Made by a program: the position numbers and the translations under genes. The notes below the pieces were generated by a model. That model was not told the DNA's origin and ran no database searches. It saw only the letters and a list, made by a program, of their open reading frames with translations. Below, piece by piece: positions 28,558 through 37,345 of a stretch of DNA of 64,000 bases. Each line of letters begins with the position of its first letter. The first letter of the stretch is position 1. This DNA comes from Candidatus Limimonas egerieequi (GTDB lineage: Bacteria > Bacillota > Clostridia > Oscillospirales > Acutalibacteraceae), in contig JAGHVH010000012.1 in NCBI GenBank assembly GCA_018064455.1, forward strand, positions 1 through 64,000, given 5' to 3'.

Positions 28558-29529
28558 ATGAATTTCAAACCGATTAAAGAAGGTAGCGACAAGGTTGATG
28601 GTTTCGCTCTCGTAAAGCAAGCGGAAGTGAAAACATCAAGCAAAGGTGGCAAATACCTAGACATAGATTTGGCAGATAAAGACGGCGAAATTAACGGTAA
28701 ATACTGGGACTACACTGATGGAGAGTACAATCCTGGCGACCTTGTAAAGGTTCGCGGCACCATCTCCGAGTACAACGGTAGGCCACAGATGAGAATTGAG
28801 CTCATCCGCCTTGCAACATTCCAGGACAACGTTAATGTTGCGGACTACGTCAAGTCCGCTGACTACAAGCCAGAGGACATGTTCGCAAAAATCTGCGAGA
28901 TAATCTGTCGCTTTAGTGATGAGGACTTAAAGAAGATCTGTCTCAAGGTATATGAGGACAACAAGGAAAAGCTCCTCTATTACCCAGCAGCACTCAGGCT
29001 CCACCACGCTATGCTCGGTGGCCTCTTGTTCCACACACTCTCAATTATGACAACCGCACTCAAGGTTTGTGAGGTATATCCTCAAATTGACAAGGACCTC
29101 CTTGTTGCAGGTGCAGCACTCCACGACATCGGCAAACTCGAGGAGATTGAGTCCTCAACTCTTGGCGTTGCCAGTGAGTACTCAGTGGACGGCAACCTCA
29201 TAGGTCATCTTGTGCGTGGTGCGTTCATCGTTCGCAAGACTGGCGAGGAACTCGGAATTGATGAGGAAAAGATTAGACTCCTTGAGCACATGCTCCTCTC
29301 GCACCACGGCAACCCAGAATACGGTGCAGCCGTTCGCCCAATGTTTTTAGAGGCATCAGTTCTCAACATGCTTGACGATTTAGACGCCAAGATTTACGAA
29401 ATCTCAGAGTTTGCCTCAGAGGCAGAACCAGGCGCACTTACACAGCGCCAGTGGGCACTTGATAACGTAAGAATCTATAATCACGGCCGCAAGGAAATCA
29501 AACCTCAGGCCAATTTAATCGAGGAATAA
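28558..29529 (+). CDS. 3'-5' exoribonuclease YhaM-like (OB + HD)
   Basis: 323 residues from the ATG at 28558 (GAGGTG upstream; a further upstream ATG lacks one). An OB-fold nucleic-acid-binding domain occupies about 15-95 (VKTSSKGGKYLDIDLADKDG), and an HD phosphohydrolase domain about 150-310 with LHHAMLGGLLFHT, AALHDIGK and LLSHHG. YhaM degrades RNA or single-stranded DNA from the 3' end. It is divergent from the YfmF operon and precedes prmA by one base. Confidence 0.9.
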   Translation: MNFKPIKEGSDKVDGFALVKQAEVKTSSKGGKYLDIDLADKDGEINGKYWDYTDGEYNPGDLVKVRGTISEYNGRPQMRIELIRLATFQDNVNVADYVKSADYKPEDMFAKICEIICRFSDEDLKKICLKVYEDNKEKLLYYPAALRLHHAMLGGLLFHTLSIMTTALKVCEVYPQIDKDLLVAGAALHDIGKLEEIESSTLGVASEYSVDGNLIGHLVRGAFIVRKTGEELGIDEEKIRLLEHMLLSHHGNPEYGAAVRPMFLEASVLNMLDDLDAKIYEISEFASEAEPGALTQRQWALDNVRIYNHGRKEIKPQANLIEE

Positions 29530-29530
29530 T

Positions 29531-30487
29531 ATGAGCGACAACAATGCTTATATCGACTTTGGTCCAGACGCTGACTGGACTGAAATCAAGATAAAAATAA
29601 AAGCCGACGACATCGATCGTGTGGCAGACATCGCCAACATGACCGTGCCATACGGCATCTATATTGAGGACTATCGCACATTGGAAGAGGAATCCTGGGA
29701 AATAGCTCACATCGATCTCATCGACGAGGAACTCTTAAACAAAGATAGGAATATTGGATTCATTCACATCTATATCAAACCAGATGAGAATCCAGCCGAG
29801 GCAATCTCTTTCCTCACCGATAGGTTAAACTCAGAAAAAATAGAAAACGAAATAGACCAAGGTCTCATCAAAAATGAGGACTGGCAAAACAATTGGAAGC
29901 GCAACTTCCACCCAATCGAGATTGGTCAAAAGCTTGCCATCTGCCCATCTTGGGAAACGAATTATGATCCAAAGGGTAGAAAGGTGCTAATGCTAGAACC
30001 AGGCCTTGCTTTTGGTACTGGCACACACAACACCACCCGTCTCTGTCTCGAAACACTCGAGCAAAAGATAAACGGTGGCGAGGAAGTATTGGACCTCGGC
30101 TGTGGCTCTGGTATTTTGGCGCTCTCAGCCCTGCTCCTTGGCGCCAAAAACGCCGTAGGTGTGGACATTGACGAGCTTGCAACCAAGACAGCAGTCGAGA
30201 ATGGCAAGGCGAATGCCTTTACAGCACCACAATATCAGATATATTGTGGCGATATGACAGAGCAAGTACACGGCCAATTCGACGTAGTTGTGGCAAATAT
30301 CGTCGCTGACATCATTATCCTCTTCTGTCAAAATGCAAGGCAGTTTATGAAACCAAACGGTATCTTCATCGTATCCGGCATAATTGACTCAAGAGAGCAG
30401 GATGTCCTTGATGCATTCCAAAAATTTGGCTTCAACATACTGGAGCGACACCAGTCAGAAAACTGGCTCTGCTTCGTACTAAACTAA
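29531..30487 (+). CDS. prmA: Ribosomal protein L11 methyltransferase
   Basis: 318 residues; trimethylates L11 at lysines using SAM. The N-terminal L11-binding domain is followed by a Rossmann methyltransferase domain with LDLGCGSGILALSALLLGA near 188-206 (motif I) and VVANIVADII near 255 (NxxA-type motif IV). The GTHNTTR segment near 160 is the typical PrmA loop. Downstream of yhaM, ended by a strong terminator. Confidence 0.95.
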   Translation: MSDNNAYIDFGPDADWTEIKIKIKADDIDRVADIANMTVPYGIYIEDYRTLEEESWEIAHIDLIDEELLNKDRNIGFIHIYIKPDENPAEAISFLTDRLNSEKIENEIDQGLIKNEDWQNNWKRNFHPIEIGQKLAICPSWETNYDPKGRKVLMLEPGLAFGTGTHNTTRLCLETLEQKINGGEEVLDLGCGSGILALSALLLGAKNAVGVDIDELATKTAVENGKANAFTAPQYQIYCGDMTEQVHGQFDVVVANIVADIIILFCQNARQFMKPNGIFIVSGIIDSREQDVLDAFQKFGFNILERHQSENWLCFVLN

Positions 30488-30489
30488 AC

Positions 30490-30523
30490 AAAAAAATGGC
30501 AGCCGCAAGGCTGCCATTTTTTA
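30490..30523. terminator. Bidirectional intrinsic terminator
   Basis: AAAATGGCAGCC / GGCTGCCATTTT hairpin with GCAA loop and T-runs on both strands, between prmA and the adenine deaminase gene. Confidence 0.92.
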
Positions 30524-32215
30524 TACAAATAAGTCTACTCGACTAAAGTGATCTACATCAACGAGTCCCTGTGTACTCATTTTGAGGGACGGGATAACTG
30601 GGAGTGAAACGAATGCCATATTCATAAATGGCTCAATGTTGTCGTTTACACCAATCTCGCGAACCTTGGCACGGAGTGCCTCGTTCTCCTCTGCAATCAC
30701 ATCAGCTGGCTTGTCTGTCATAAGGCCAGCGATTGGGAGTGGCATTGATGCCACAATCTCACCATTCAGTGCAATTGCGCTGCCTCCACCGATTTCACGG
30801 ATGTAATTCGCAACACACTCCATATCGGCATCGTTTGTGCCGATAACGATAAGGTTGTGCGAATCGTGTGAAACGGTTGCAGCAATTGCACCGGCTCTCA
30901 GGCCGATACCGCGGATGTAGCCTACACCGCGATGGCCTGTGCCATGGTGACGTTCAATAACAGCGAGTTTCAAGATATCAGACTCAACATCGATACCGTT
31001 GTTACCATTATCAAAATCAACTGGGAGCTGTGCCTCATTTGTGAGGAGCTGTCCAGGAACAACATCTATTACACGGCAAGTCTTAACACCAGTAGCGTCT
31101 ACTTTCAAGAAGCCAGGTTCAACTTTGTCCATATGGAATGATGCACGAACGATACTATCAAGTTCTGCGCTAGCAACAGGTGCATCAAAAGGCTTAACAG
31201 CCTTATCCTCCACAACAAGTGCACCAGATGCAAAAACGTCCTTGATATCAACTGATGCTAAATCATTGAAGACTAAGATATCTGCACGGAATCCAGGAGC
31301 GATAGCACCAACGCCGATAAGACCAAAATACTGTGCTGGCTGGATTGTTGCCATACGAATGGCAACCGCAGGTGAAACGCCCTTGCTTATTGCACGACGT
31401 ACAACGTTGTCAATGTGACCCTCAGAGAGTAAGTCTGCTGGGTGTCTATCATCTGTGCAAAGTATTGCACGGTGATTCCATGGCTCCTCAAAGAGTGCAA
31501 ACAATCCATCCAAATTCTTGGCTGCTGTGCCCTCTCGAACCATAATATACTGACCCTTGCTGATGCGTTCTTTTGCTTCAGACTCATCAGAGCACTCATG
31601 GTCTGAACCTATGCCATATGAGAGATACTTGTCAAGTTCCTTGCCACGGAGCATTGGAGCGTGACCATCAACGGCACGTCTCTTTGCCTTTGCTGATACC
31701 ACCTTGGCTACAACCGATGGGTCCCCACCGATAAGGCCTGGGTAATTCATCATTTCAGCAAGTCCGTATACCCGCTCCTCGTCATAAAGTGGCTCCAAAT
31801 CCTCTGCGCTAAGCACTGCACCAGCCTCATCAAAAGGTGTTGCAGGCACGCAAGATGGAAGCATTATATTGACATTGAGTGGGAGTCCCTCACTCATCTC
31901 AATCATGTATTTGATACCAGGTACGCCACATACGTTTGCTATCTCGTGTGGATCAGCAAAGATTGTTGTTGTACCATGTGGCAAGCTTACATTTGCAAGG
32001 CCCCATGGAGTAAGCATTGTGCTCTCGATGTGAATGTGTCCATCTACAAAACCAGGACAGAGCACCTTACCAGTGACATCTATGACCTTGTCAGCCTCAT
32101 CATCGCCATAATCGCCTACGCCGATAATTTTTGTGTCCTCAATTAAGACATTTGATTTTTCTAGTGTGTCTGTAAAGACATTAAGGATTGTTCCGTTTTT
32201 GAGTAAAGTCTTCAT
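30521..32215 (-). CDS. ade: Adenine deaminase
   Basis: Amidohydrolase of 564 residues that converts adenine to hypoxanthine. The metal motif VDGHIHIEST near 58-67 and LPHGTTTIFADPHEIANV near 79-96 are typical of the Ade family, as are GSDHECSDESEA near 205 and CTDDRHPADLL near 257. Length agrees with Bacillus AdeC. The start overlaps the preceding small membrane-protein gene by four bases. Confidence 0.96.
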   Translation of the reverse strand: MKTLLKNGTILNVFTDTLEKSNVLIEDTKIIGVGDYGDDEADKVIDVTGKVLCPGFVDGHIHIESTMLTPWGLANVSLPHGTTTIFADPHEIANVCGVPGIKYMIEMSEGLPLNVNIMLPSCVPATPFDEAGAVLSAEDLEPLYDEERVYGLAEMMNYPGLIGGDPSVVAKVVSAKAKRRAVDGHAPMLRGKELDKYLSYGIGSDHECSDESEAKERISKGQYIMVREGTAAKNLDGLFALFEEPWNHRAILCTDDRHPADLLSEGHIDNVVRRAISKGVSPAVAIRMATIQPAQYFGLIGVGAIAPGFRADILVFNDLASVDIKDVFASGALVVEDKAVKPFDAPVASAELDSIVRASFHMDKVEPGFLKVDATGVKTCRVIDVVPGQLLTNEAQLPVDFDNGNNGIDVESDILKLAVIERHHGTGHRGVGYIRGIGLRAGAIAATVSHDSHNLIVIGTNDADMECVANYIREIGGGSAIALNGEIVASMPLPIAGLMTDKPADVIAEENEALRAKVREIGVNDNIEPFMNMAFVSLPVIPSLKMSTQGLVDVDHFSRVDLFV

Positions 32216-32676
32216 TTCTTCTTAATAAACCTCGCAATCACAGCAAATGGGAATGGTAAAAACGATATGCCGACAATCGACGACAAGAATGCCGTAAAAT
32301 ACCACGGAGGAATTGCAATTGATCGGGACATAATAATATACATGCCTGTAAAGAATGTCGCAAAGACAAGTCCTAAAAGTTCAAGCGAAATCCTAACAGT
32401 TGCCGTAACAAAAGGGACACTGTCTGGCGACGGTCTATCCCAAAACTTTGGAATAAATGTTGTCGCGAATACAGTACCAACAAGTATTGCTTCCATAACT
32501 ATGATTATGAAAAATGAAGTTTTTTCACTGTATCCACCAGTTGTGCCATCATCAACGAAAAGTGCTGGCACCAATGCTGGAATATTATCCCAATTGTAAA
32601 GCAAGTAAATAAGTCCACCTGCAAATTCAATTAAGGACAAAGCTATTATTACCCAATCAAAATAATTTCTGCGCAT
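32212..32676 (-). CDS. Four-helix membrane protein, DUF1648-like
   Basis: 154 residues with four hydrophobic segments (about 9-28, 55-73, 90-112, 127-148) and a basic tail RFIKKK. The first helix and the loop NWDNIPALVPALFVDDG resemble DUF1648 proteins (helix then N-x-P..P.H/F..G); this is a weak match. The ATG at 32676 follows GGTGA that overlaps the thrS stop. Between thrS and ade, coupled to the latter. Confidence 0.6.
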   Translation of the reverse strand: MRRNYFDWVIIALSLIEFAGGLIYLLYNWDNIPALVPALFVDDGTTGGYSEKTSFFIIIVMEAILVGTVFATTFIPKFWDRPSPDSVPFVTATVRISLELLGLVFATFFTGMYIIMSRSIAIPPWYFTAFLSSIVGISFLPFPFAVIARFIKKK

Positions 32677-32684
32677 CAATTCAC

Positions 32685-34448
32685 CTATTCTCTGTTTGCA
32701 ACCTCAGTTGTAATCTTCTCAATAAATGCATCAATAGACATAGTCTCTGTTTCACCAGTATCACGACTACGTACTGCAACAGTGTTTGCCTCTGACTCCT
32801 GTGGTCCAAGTACAAGCATATATGGAACACGGTCAACCTGCTGAGCTTCACGAATCTTGTAACCAACCTTTTCGTTACGCTCGTCAATCTCAACGCGGAA
32901 GCCAAGTGCCTTAATCTTTTCATAAACTGCCTCTGAGTAGTCGTTTGTCTTCTCGGATACAGGAATAACTTTAACCTGAGTTGGAGCAAGCCATACTGGG
33001 AACTTACCAGCGAAGTGCTCTGTAAGGATACCGATGAAACGCTCAATTGAACCGAAGCATACGCGGTGGATCATAATTGGACGCTGTGGCTTGCCTTCTG
33101 AATCGATGTATTCAAGGTCGAAGTTAAGTGGCATTTGGAAGTCGAGCTGGATTGTACCGCACTGCCATGTTCTTCCAAGGCAGTCCTCCAAATGGAAGTC
33201 AATCTTTGGACCATAGAAAGCGCCATCGCCTTCGTTGATGATGTAAGGCATGTTGAGCTTTTCAAGTGCTCCGATAAGACCGTTTGTTGCTGCTTCCCAG
33301 TCCTCGTCAGAACCCATAGAGTCCTCTGGACGAGTTGAGAGCTCAACAAAATACTTGAATCCGAACTTAGAATAAACTTCGTTGATGAGGTGAACTACGT
33401 TCATGATTTCATCAGTGATCTGATTCTTGGTCATAAAGATATGAGCATCGTCCTGAGTGAAGCAGCGAACACGGAAGAGTCCGTGAAGTGCGCCGCGGAG
33501 CTCATGGCGGTGAACAAGACCAAGCTCGCCAACACGCATAGGGAGCTCCCTATATGAGTGTGGCTGGCTTGCATAAACCATAACACCGCCTGGGCAGTTC
33601 ATTGGCTTGATGCAGTAGTCCTCTTCATCAATAACTGTTGAGTACATATTGTCTTTGTAGTGATCCCAGTGACCACTTGTCTCCCAGAGTTTTCTGTTCA
33701 TGATAAGTGGAGTTGAAACCTCTACGTAATTTTCACGGTAGTGAATCTCACGCCAGTAATCGATAAGAGCATTTTTGAGTGCCATTCCCTTTGGAAGGAA
33801 GAATGGGAAACCTGGGCCCTCATCGCGGAGCATAAAGAGCTGCATTTCCTTACCGATCTTACGGTGGTCACGACGCTCTGCCTCCTCAAGGAGCTTTAAG
33901 TAGTTATCAAGTTCCTCCCCCGTTGCGAATGCTGTACCGTTGATACGTGTGAGCATTTTATTGTTGCTGTCAGCCTTCCAATAAGCACCAGAGATACCGG
34001 TGAGCTTGAAAGCCTTTAATGCTTTGGTATATGTGATATGAGGACCAACGCACATGTCAACATACTCGCCCTGCTGGAAGAATGTAATTCTAGCATCCTC
34101 TGGCAAATCAGCGATATGTTCTACCTTGTACTTCTCGCCACGCTCCTGCATATGCTTGATAGCCTCTTCGCGTGGGAGTTCATAGGTCTTGAAAGGAAGG
34201 TTCTCTTTGCAAATCTTCCTCATCTCGTCCTCGATTTTTGGGAGATCCTCATCAGTGAGTTTGATGTCACCAAGGTCTACATCATAGTAGAATCCCTTTT
34301 CATTTGCTGGGCCGTATGCAAAGTCAGCCTCTGGATAAAGGCGTAAAATTGCTTGAGCCAAAATATGAGCTGCGCTGTGACGGAGGATGTGAGTCTTTTC
34401 CTCCTCTGGGCATTCAGCTACATGTCCATCATTGTAGATAACTTTCAT
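32685..34448 (-). CDS. thrS: Threonyl-tRNA synthetase lacking the TGS domain
   Basis: 587 residues from the ATG at 34448. The editing-domain motif HSAAH starts at residue 24, whereas in E. coli it starts near 73, so the N-terminal TGS domain (about 60 residues) is missing. The catalytic core is complete: GPGFPFFLPKGMALKNAL (motif 1), MNCPGG, RVRCFTQDDAHIF (motif 2), and the C-terminal anticodon-binding region with TQVKVIPVSEK near 487. An upstream in-frame extension adds only ten residues and has no TGS. No T-box leader is visible upstream. Confidence 0.95.
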   Translation of the reverse strand: MKVIYNDGHVAECPEEEKTHILRHSAAHILAQAILRLYPEADFAYGPANEKGFYYDVDLGDIKLTDEDLPKIEDEMRKICKENLPFKTYELPREEAIKHMQERGEKYKVEHIADLPEDARITFFQQGEYVDMCVGPHITYTKALKAFKLTGISGAYWKADSNNKMLTRINGTAFATGEELDNYLKLLEEAERRDHRKIGKEMQLFMLRDEGPGFPFFLPKGMALKNALIDYWREIHYRENYVEVSTPLIMNRKLWETSGHWDHYKDNMYSTVIDEEDYCIKPMNCPGGVMVYASQPHSYRELPMRVGELGLVHRHELRGALHGLFRVRCFTQDDAHIFMTKNQITDEIMNVVHLINEVYSKFGFKYFVELSTRPEDSMGSDEDWEAATNGLIGALEKLNMPYIINEGDGAFYGPKIDFHLEDCLGRTWQCGTIQLDFQMPLNFDLEYIDSEGKPQRPIMIHRVCFGSIERFIGILTEHFAGKFPVWLAPTQVKVIPVSEKTNDYSEAVYEKIKALGFRVEIDERNEKVGYKIREAQQVDRVPYMLVLGPQESEANTVAVRSRDTGETETMSIDAFIEKITTEVANRE

Positions 34449-34493
34449 AGACTTGATACTACCTTTCTTTATAAACAAAGAAAGTATAAATCT

Positions 34494-36812
34494 TTAATAG
34501 TATAAAGTCAACTTCTTCTTACGTACAATAAGTACTATTAAAAGGCCCAGTGCTTCAATGGCTGTAATTACATAAAAACGCGCAGCATCAGCATTAACGT
34601 CGCCTGTGTCAGGCGCCGTGTAACCTGCTGCGGTCAAAACTTCAATTTTGACGTTCAAAATAGGATCCAATTGGACCAAATGCACAGCCTTGTCGTCAGA
34701 CATAGGCGCAAAGGAAAACGGATACAGTGTATCCGGCATAGCATAGCCCGGCGCGGTGCTAAGTTCCTTGATGTAGTAGTCATAGCCGCAAGGCAAATCG
34801 CACGTCATCGTGCATGTGCCGTCGGCTGATGGACGAATCACCTCAAGCAACGAGTCCGCCGGCAAGTCGAGTATTGACGACGCATTGTAAAGACCAAATG
34901 TCACATTAGAAAAGTCTTTACTGCCGTCGTCAAAGCGCTTCTCAAAAGTGAGGCTACACTTTTGACGCTCGTTAGAAAATCCAATAGACAAATCATCGGA
35001 AAATAGGCAAACCTCAACAGGTTCAGCCGGACCCAATACATAGCCCGATGGAGCGGAAAGTTCCTTTGCATAGTAAACACCCTCAAAGAGGTCACGAGTG
35101 AAAACTGGACCAGAAGATGATGTCACAAGAGTTTCAACCAATTCATCCTTCTCAAAGCGTCTTGTGCCATCGGATGTATAGATGTCCTCACCGGCATAAA
35201 TTCCAACCTTGGCACCTTCAAGGTACTGCTCCTCATACACTGGCTTAAAGCAACCACCTGACTCCTCAAATCCAGTCAAAACTTCGCCCTTTTTGTACAC
35301 TGAAAACTTTCTCATCAAATTCTCATCTGCACACTTCCAAGTGATTACTTGGCCGTCGTCCCAGATGTCAAATGTCAAGCTCTCATCAGAGAGTAAATAT
35401 CCCGCAGGCGCGAGGTTTTCCATGACATAGTATGAGCCATAAAGGAGATCCTTAAACACTGCAACACCATCCGGGCCAGTGGTCTGGATATCAATTAGAT
35501 TGTCATCCATATCATAGACAACAAATTGTGCCCCTGGCACGCCCTTTTCAGTCTCAGAGTCGATTTTCAAAACTTTCAAATCACCCTTTTTAACGACATT
35601 CGAGAATGGCGCAACAGTCGTCTGACCACCAACAACCGTCACGGTCTTTGGAGCCTGAGCAACATACCTATCCTCCATCACTTCCGTGATGGTGTAAGTA
35701 CCAACTGGGATATTAGAAAGCAAAGCAACACCGGTGGAATCAGTAACAAGTTCCTTTTCAATTCCATTGCCAGAAACTTTGAATTTAATTCCGGCAACAA
35801 TGCCATCAGACGACTTCTTCTCAACCTTGATTGCGCCGTTGAGCGCATAGACTTTGTAAGTATAGCTCACCGGTACATTTACCTGTCCTGTAAGCATTGT
35901 CTGTCCTCTGTCTGGGTCGAGAATCATCAGTGTCTGAGATGTAGTGGCAACAGGCTTTTTGCTAAGGGTTAAATTAGCACCATTTACATACTTTGACGCT
36001 GTAAGTGTCAGAGTGTTTCCTGACACACTACAGGAGACGCCGCTGTCACATGACACGTTATATGATGACAGCACTCCATTGGTATCCGTCAAAACTTTCA
36101 TATATTTGCCACTTGCCGTGTCATATGCAAGCTCGATTTTAGATGATGCAAATGATGGCTCTTTAAAGTGGTTATAAATTTTGGAAACCAACGTGTTGTA
36201 AGCCGCAGCGCCACTAGCTCTGGTTGCCATAATGTTGTAAAAATAGTTTTCGGCCAGCGCCATTGTCTTAGTCACACCGCCATCAGTAAAGGTGTAATTT
36301 ACTGCCTGACGCGAATTGACTTTTGTAGATGTTCTAACACCAGTTTGATACTCCCAAATGAGGCACTGTGTTGCGGCGAACGCATCATCGGCATTTCCAC
36401 CCGACATCGGATAGCCATAGAGGGTTGCAAGCGTAATACCAAGTTGTTGCTCGCTTGACAGTCCCCTCCAAATGGCGTTGGTCGATGATGCAGGTGGAGC
36501 CGCATACCTCTTGGCAGCCGTCATACCATCAACCTGGAACTCAAGGCAGTACACCCACAGGGTGTTGCCGTCAGTTCCATGTCTTGGGCTGCCAAGGGAA
36601 TAGTCATCGGATGTCACAAAGCCAGGATGCACTTCTGCATTGTGGCCTTTGTGAAACCAGTACACATACGGTGAGTAGTTATCAATTGAGATGATAACTC
36701 CCTCACCGGACGCAACATTCGCATTATCCTTGGCAGAAACACAAATAACTGTCAAAGATAAAAGCGTTGCAAAAACAAGTAAAAACGCAAAAATGCGTTT
36801 TAGTTTTACCAT
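34494..36812 (-). CDS. Surface adhesin with thioester and SpaA domains
   Basis: 772 residues from the ATG at 36812, which follows GGAGG. Signal peptide 1-27 (ending VSA). A thioester-type domain is suggested by Cys89 in YCLEF and Gln149 in ATQCLIWEYQTG, which in homologues form an internal Cys-Gln bond for covalent host attachment. Four or five Cna-B/SpaA repeats follow from about 320 (GAIKVEKKSSDGIVAGIKF; GDLKVLKIDSETEKGVPGA; and further). The end has APDTGD, a hydrophobic helix and basic RKKKLTLYY, resembling a divergent LPXTG sorting signal. The sortase is not in the window. Cell-surface display is likely. Confidence 0.88.
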   Translation of the reverse strand: MVKLKRIFAFLLVFATLLSLTVICVSAKDNANVASGEGVIISIDNYSPYVYWFHKGHNAEVHPGFVTSDDYSLGSPRHGTDGNTLWVYCLEFQVDGMTAAKRYAAPPASSTNAIWRGLSSEQQLGITLATLYGYPMSGGNADDAFAATQCLIWEYQTGVRTSTKVNSRQAVNYTFTDGGVTKTMALAENYFYNIMATRASGAAAYNTLVSKIYNHFKEPSFASSKIELAYDTASGKYMKVLTDTNGVLSSYNVSCDSGVSCSVSGNTLTLTASKYVNGANLTLSKKPVATTSQTLMILDPDRGQTMLTGQVNVPVSYTYKVYALNGAIKVEKKSSDGIVAGIKFKVSGNGIEKELVTDSTGVALLSNIPVGTYTITEVMEDRYVAQAPKTVTVVGGQTTVAPFSNVVKKGDLKVLKIDSETEKGVPGAQFVVYDMDDNLIDIQTTGPDGVAVFKDLLYGSYYVMENLAPAGYLLSDESLTFDIWDDGQVITWKCADENLMRKFSVYKKGEVLTGFEESGGCFKPVYEEQYLEGAKVGIYAGEDIYTSDGTRRFEKDELVETLVTSSSGPVFTRDLFEGVYYAKELSAPSGYVLGPAEPVEVCLFSDDLSIGFSNERQKCSLTFEKRFDDGSKDFSNVTFGLYNASSILDLPADSLLEVIRPSADGTCTMTCDLPCGYDYYIKELSTAPGYAMPDTLYPFSFAPMSDDKAVHLVQLDPILNVKIEVLTAAGYTAPDTGDVNADAARFYVITAIEALGLLIVLIVRKKKLTLYY

Positions 36813-36834
36813 ATCTATTCCTCCAAAAATAAAT

Positions 36835-36920
36835 AAAAAGGGTGGCCAAAACAAAAAAACGTGTGATTGGGTTTTTGGTGGGTGTTCAATCAGGAGTCTA
36901 CAAGCGATAATGGCCACCCT
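36835..36920 (-). promoter_or_regulatory. Long-loop hairpin leader between ssb and the adhesin
   Basis: On the minus strand a 5' segment GGGTGGCCA (plus 36912-36920) can pair with TGGCCACCC (plus 36840-36848), closing a loop of about 63 bases and followed by TTTTTATTTATTTTT. A middle segment CACCCACC (plus 36877-36884) could pair instead with the 5' strand. It may be only the ssb terminator or an attenuator for the adhesin gene. Confidence 0.5.
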
Positions 36921-36929
36921 TTTTTAGCC

Positions 36930-37223
36930 TCAAAACTCGACATTATGAGCAGTAATTCTGAAGCGGTGACGATTTACACCGTCCTTGTCCTTATAGACAT
37001 CATCCTGGAAAGAGCCCTGTACTATTACCTTTTGGCCCTTCTTGACATAGCCGTCAACAAAGTCAGCAGTTCTGTCCCAACAACTGACGTCAAAGAACTC
37101 TCCGTCACTGCCATCACGGTCATTATTGGCCAGTGTAAAGTTTGCTACCTTTACACCTTTCTCGCCGACCTCTTTTACCTCTGGATCTGCTGTCAGACGA
37201 CCTGACAAAACTATAATTTTCAT
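36930..37223 (-). CDS. ssb: Short single-stranded DNA-binding protein
   Basis: 97 residues containing only the SSB OB fold (KIIVLSGRLTADPEVKEV ... FFDVSCWDRTADFVDGYVKKGQKVIVQGSF). Typical SSB is 140-180 residues with a Gly-rich linker and acidic DDDIPF tip that recruits repair proteins; both are absent. This is probably a paralogue rather than the main replication SSB. It stands alone between the beta-CASP nuclease and the adhesin gene. Confidence 0.9.
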   Translation of the reverse strand: MKIIVLSGRLTADPEVKEVGEKGVKVANFTLANNDRDGSDGEFFDVSCWDRTADFVDGYVKKGQKVIVQGSFQDDVYKDKDGVNRHRFRITAHNVEF

Positions 37224-37309
37224 ACCTTACCTCCAATAGGAAATTTGGGCATCAAAAAAAGCGCCCTACTTATATATCCCAAAATGGGACAAAAGCGGAC
37301 GCTTTTTCT

Positions 37310-37345
37310 ACGAACGGTATGAAATTTACGACGAACGGTCAGATT
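37310..37345 (-). repeat. ACCGTTCGT direct-repeat element
   Basis: Two ACCGTTCGT copies on the minus strand (plus 37331-37339 and 37310-37318), 21 bases apart, preceded by TGGGAC. The arrangement fits the loose LytTR-regulator consensus. The same layout recurs at 56571-56625. It lies 87-116 bases before ssb. Confidence 0.45.
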
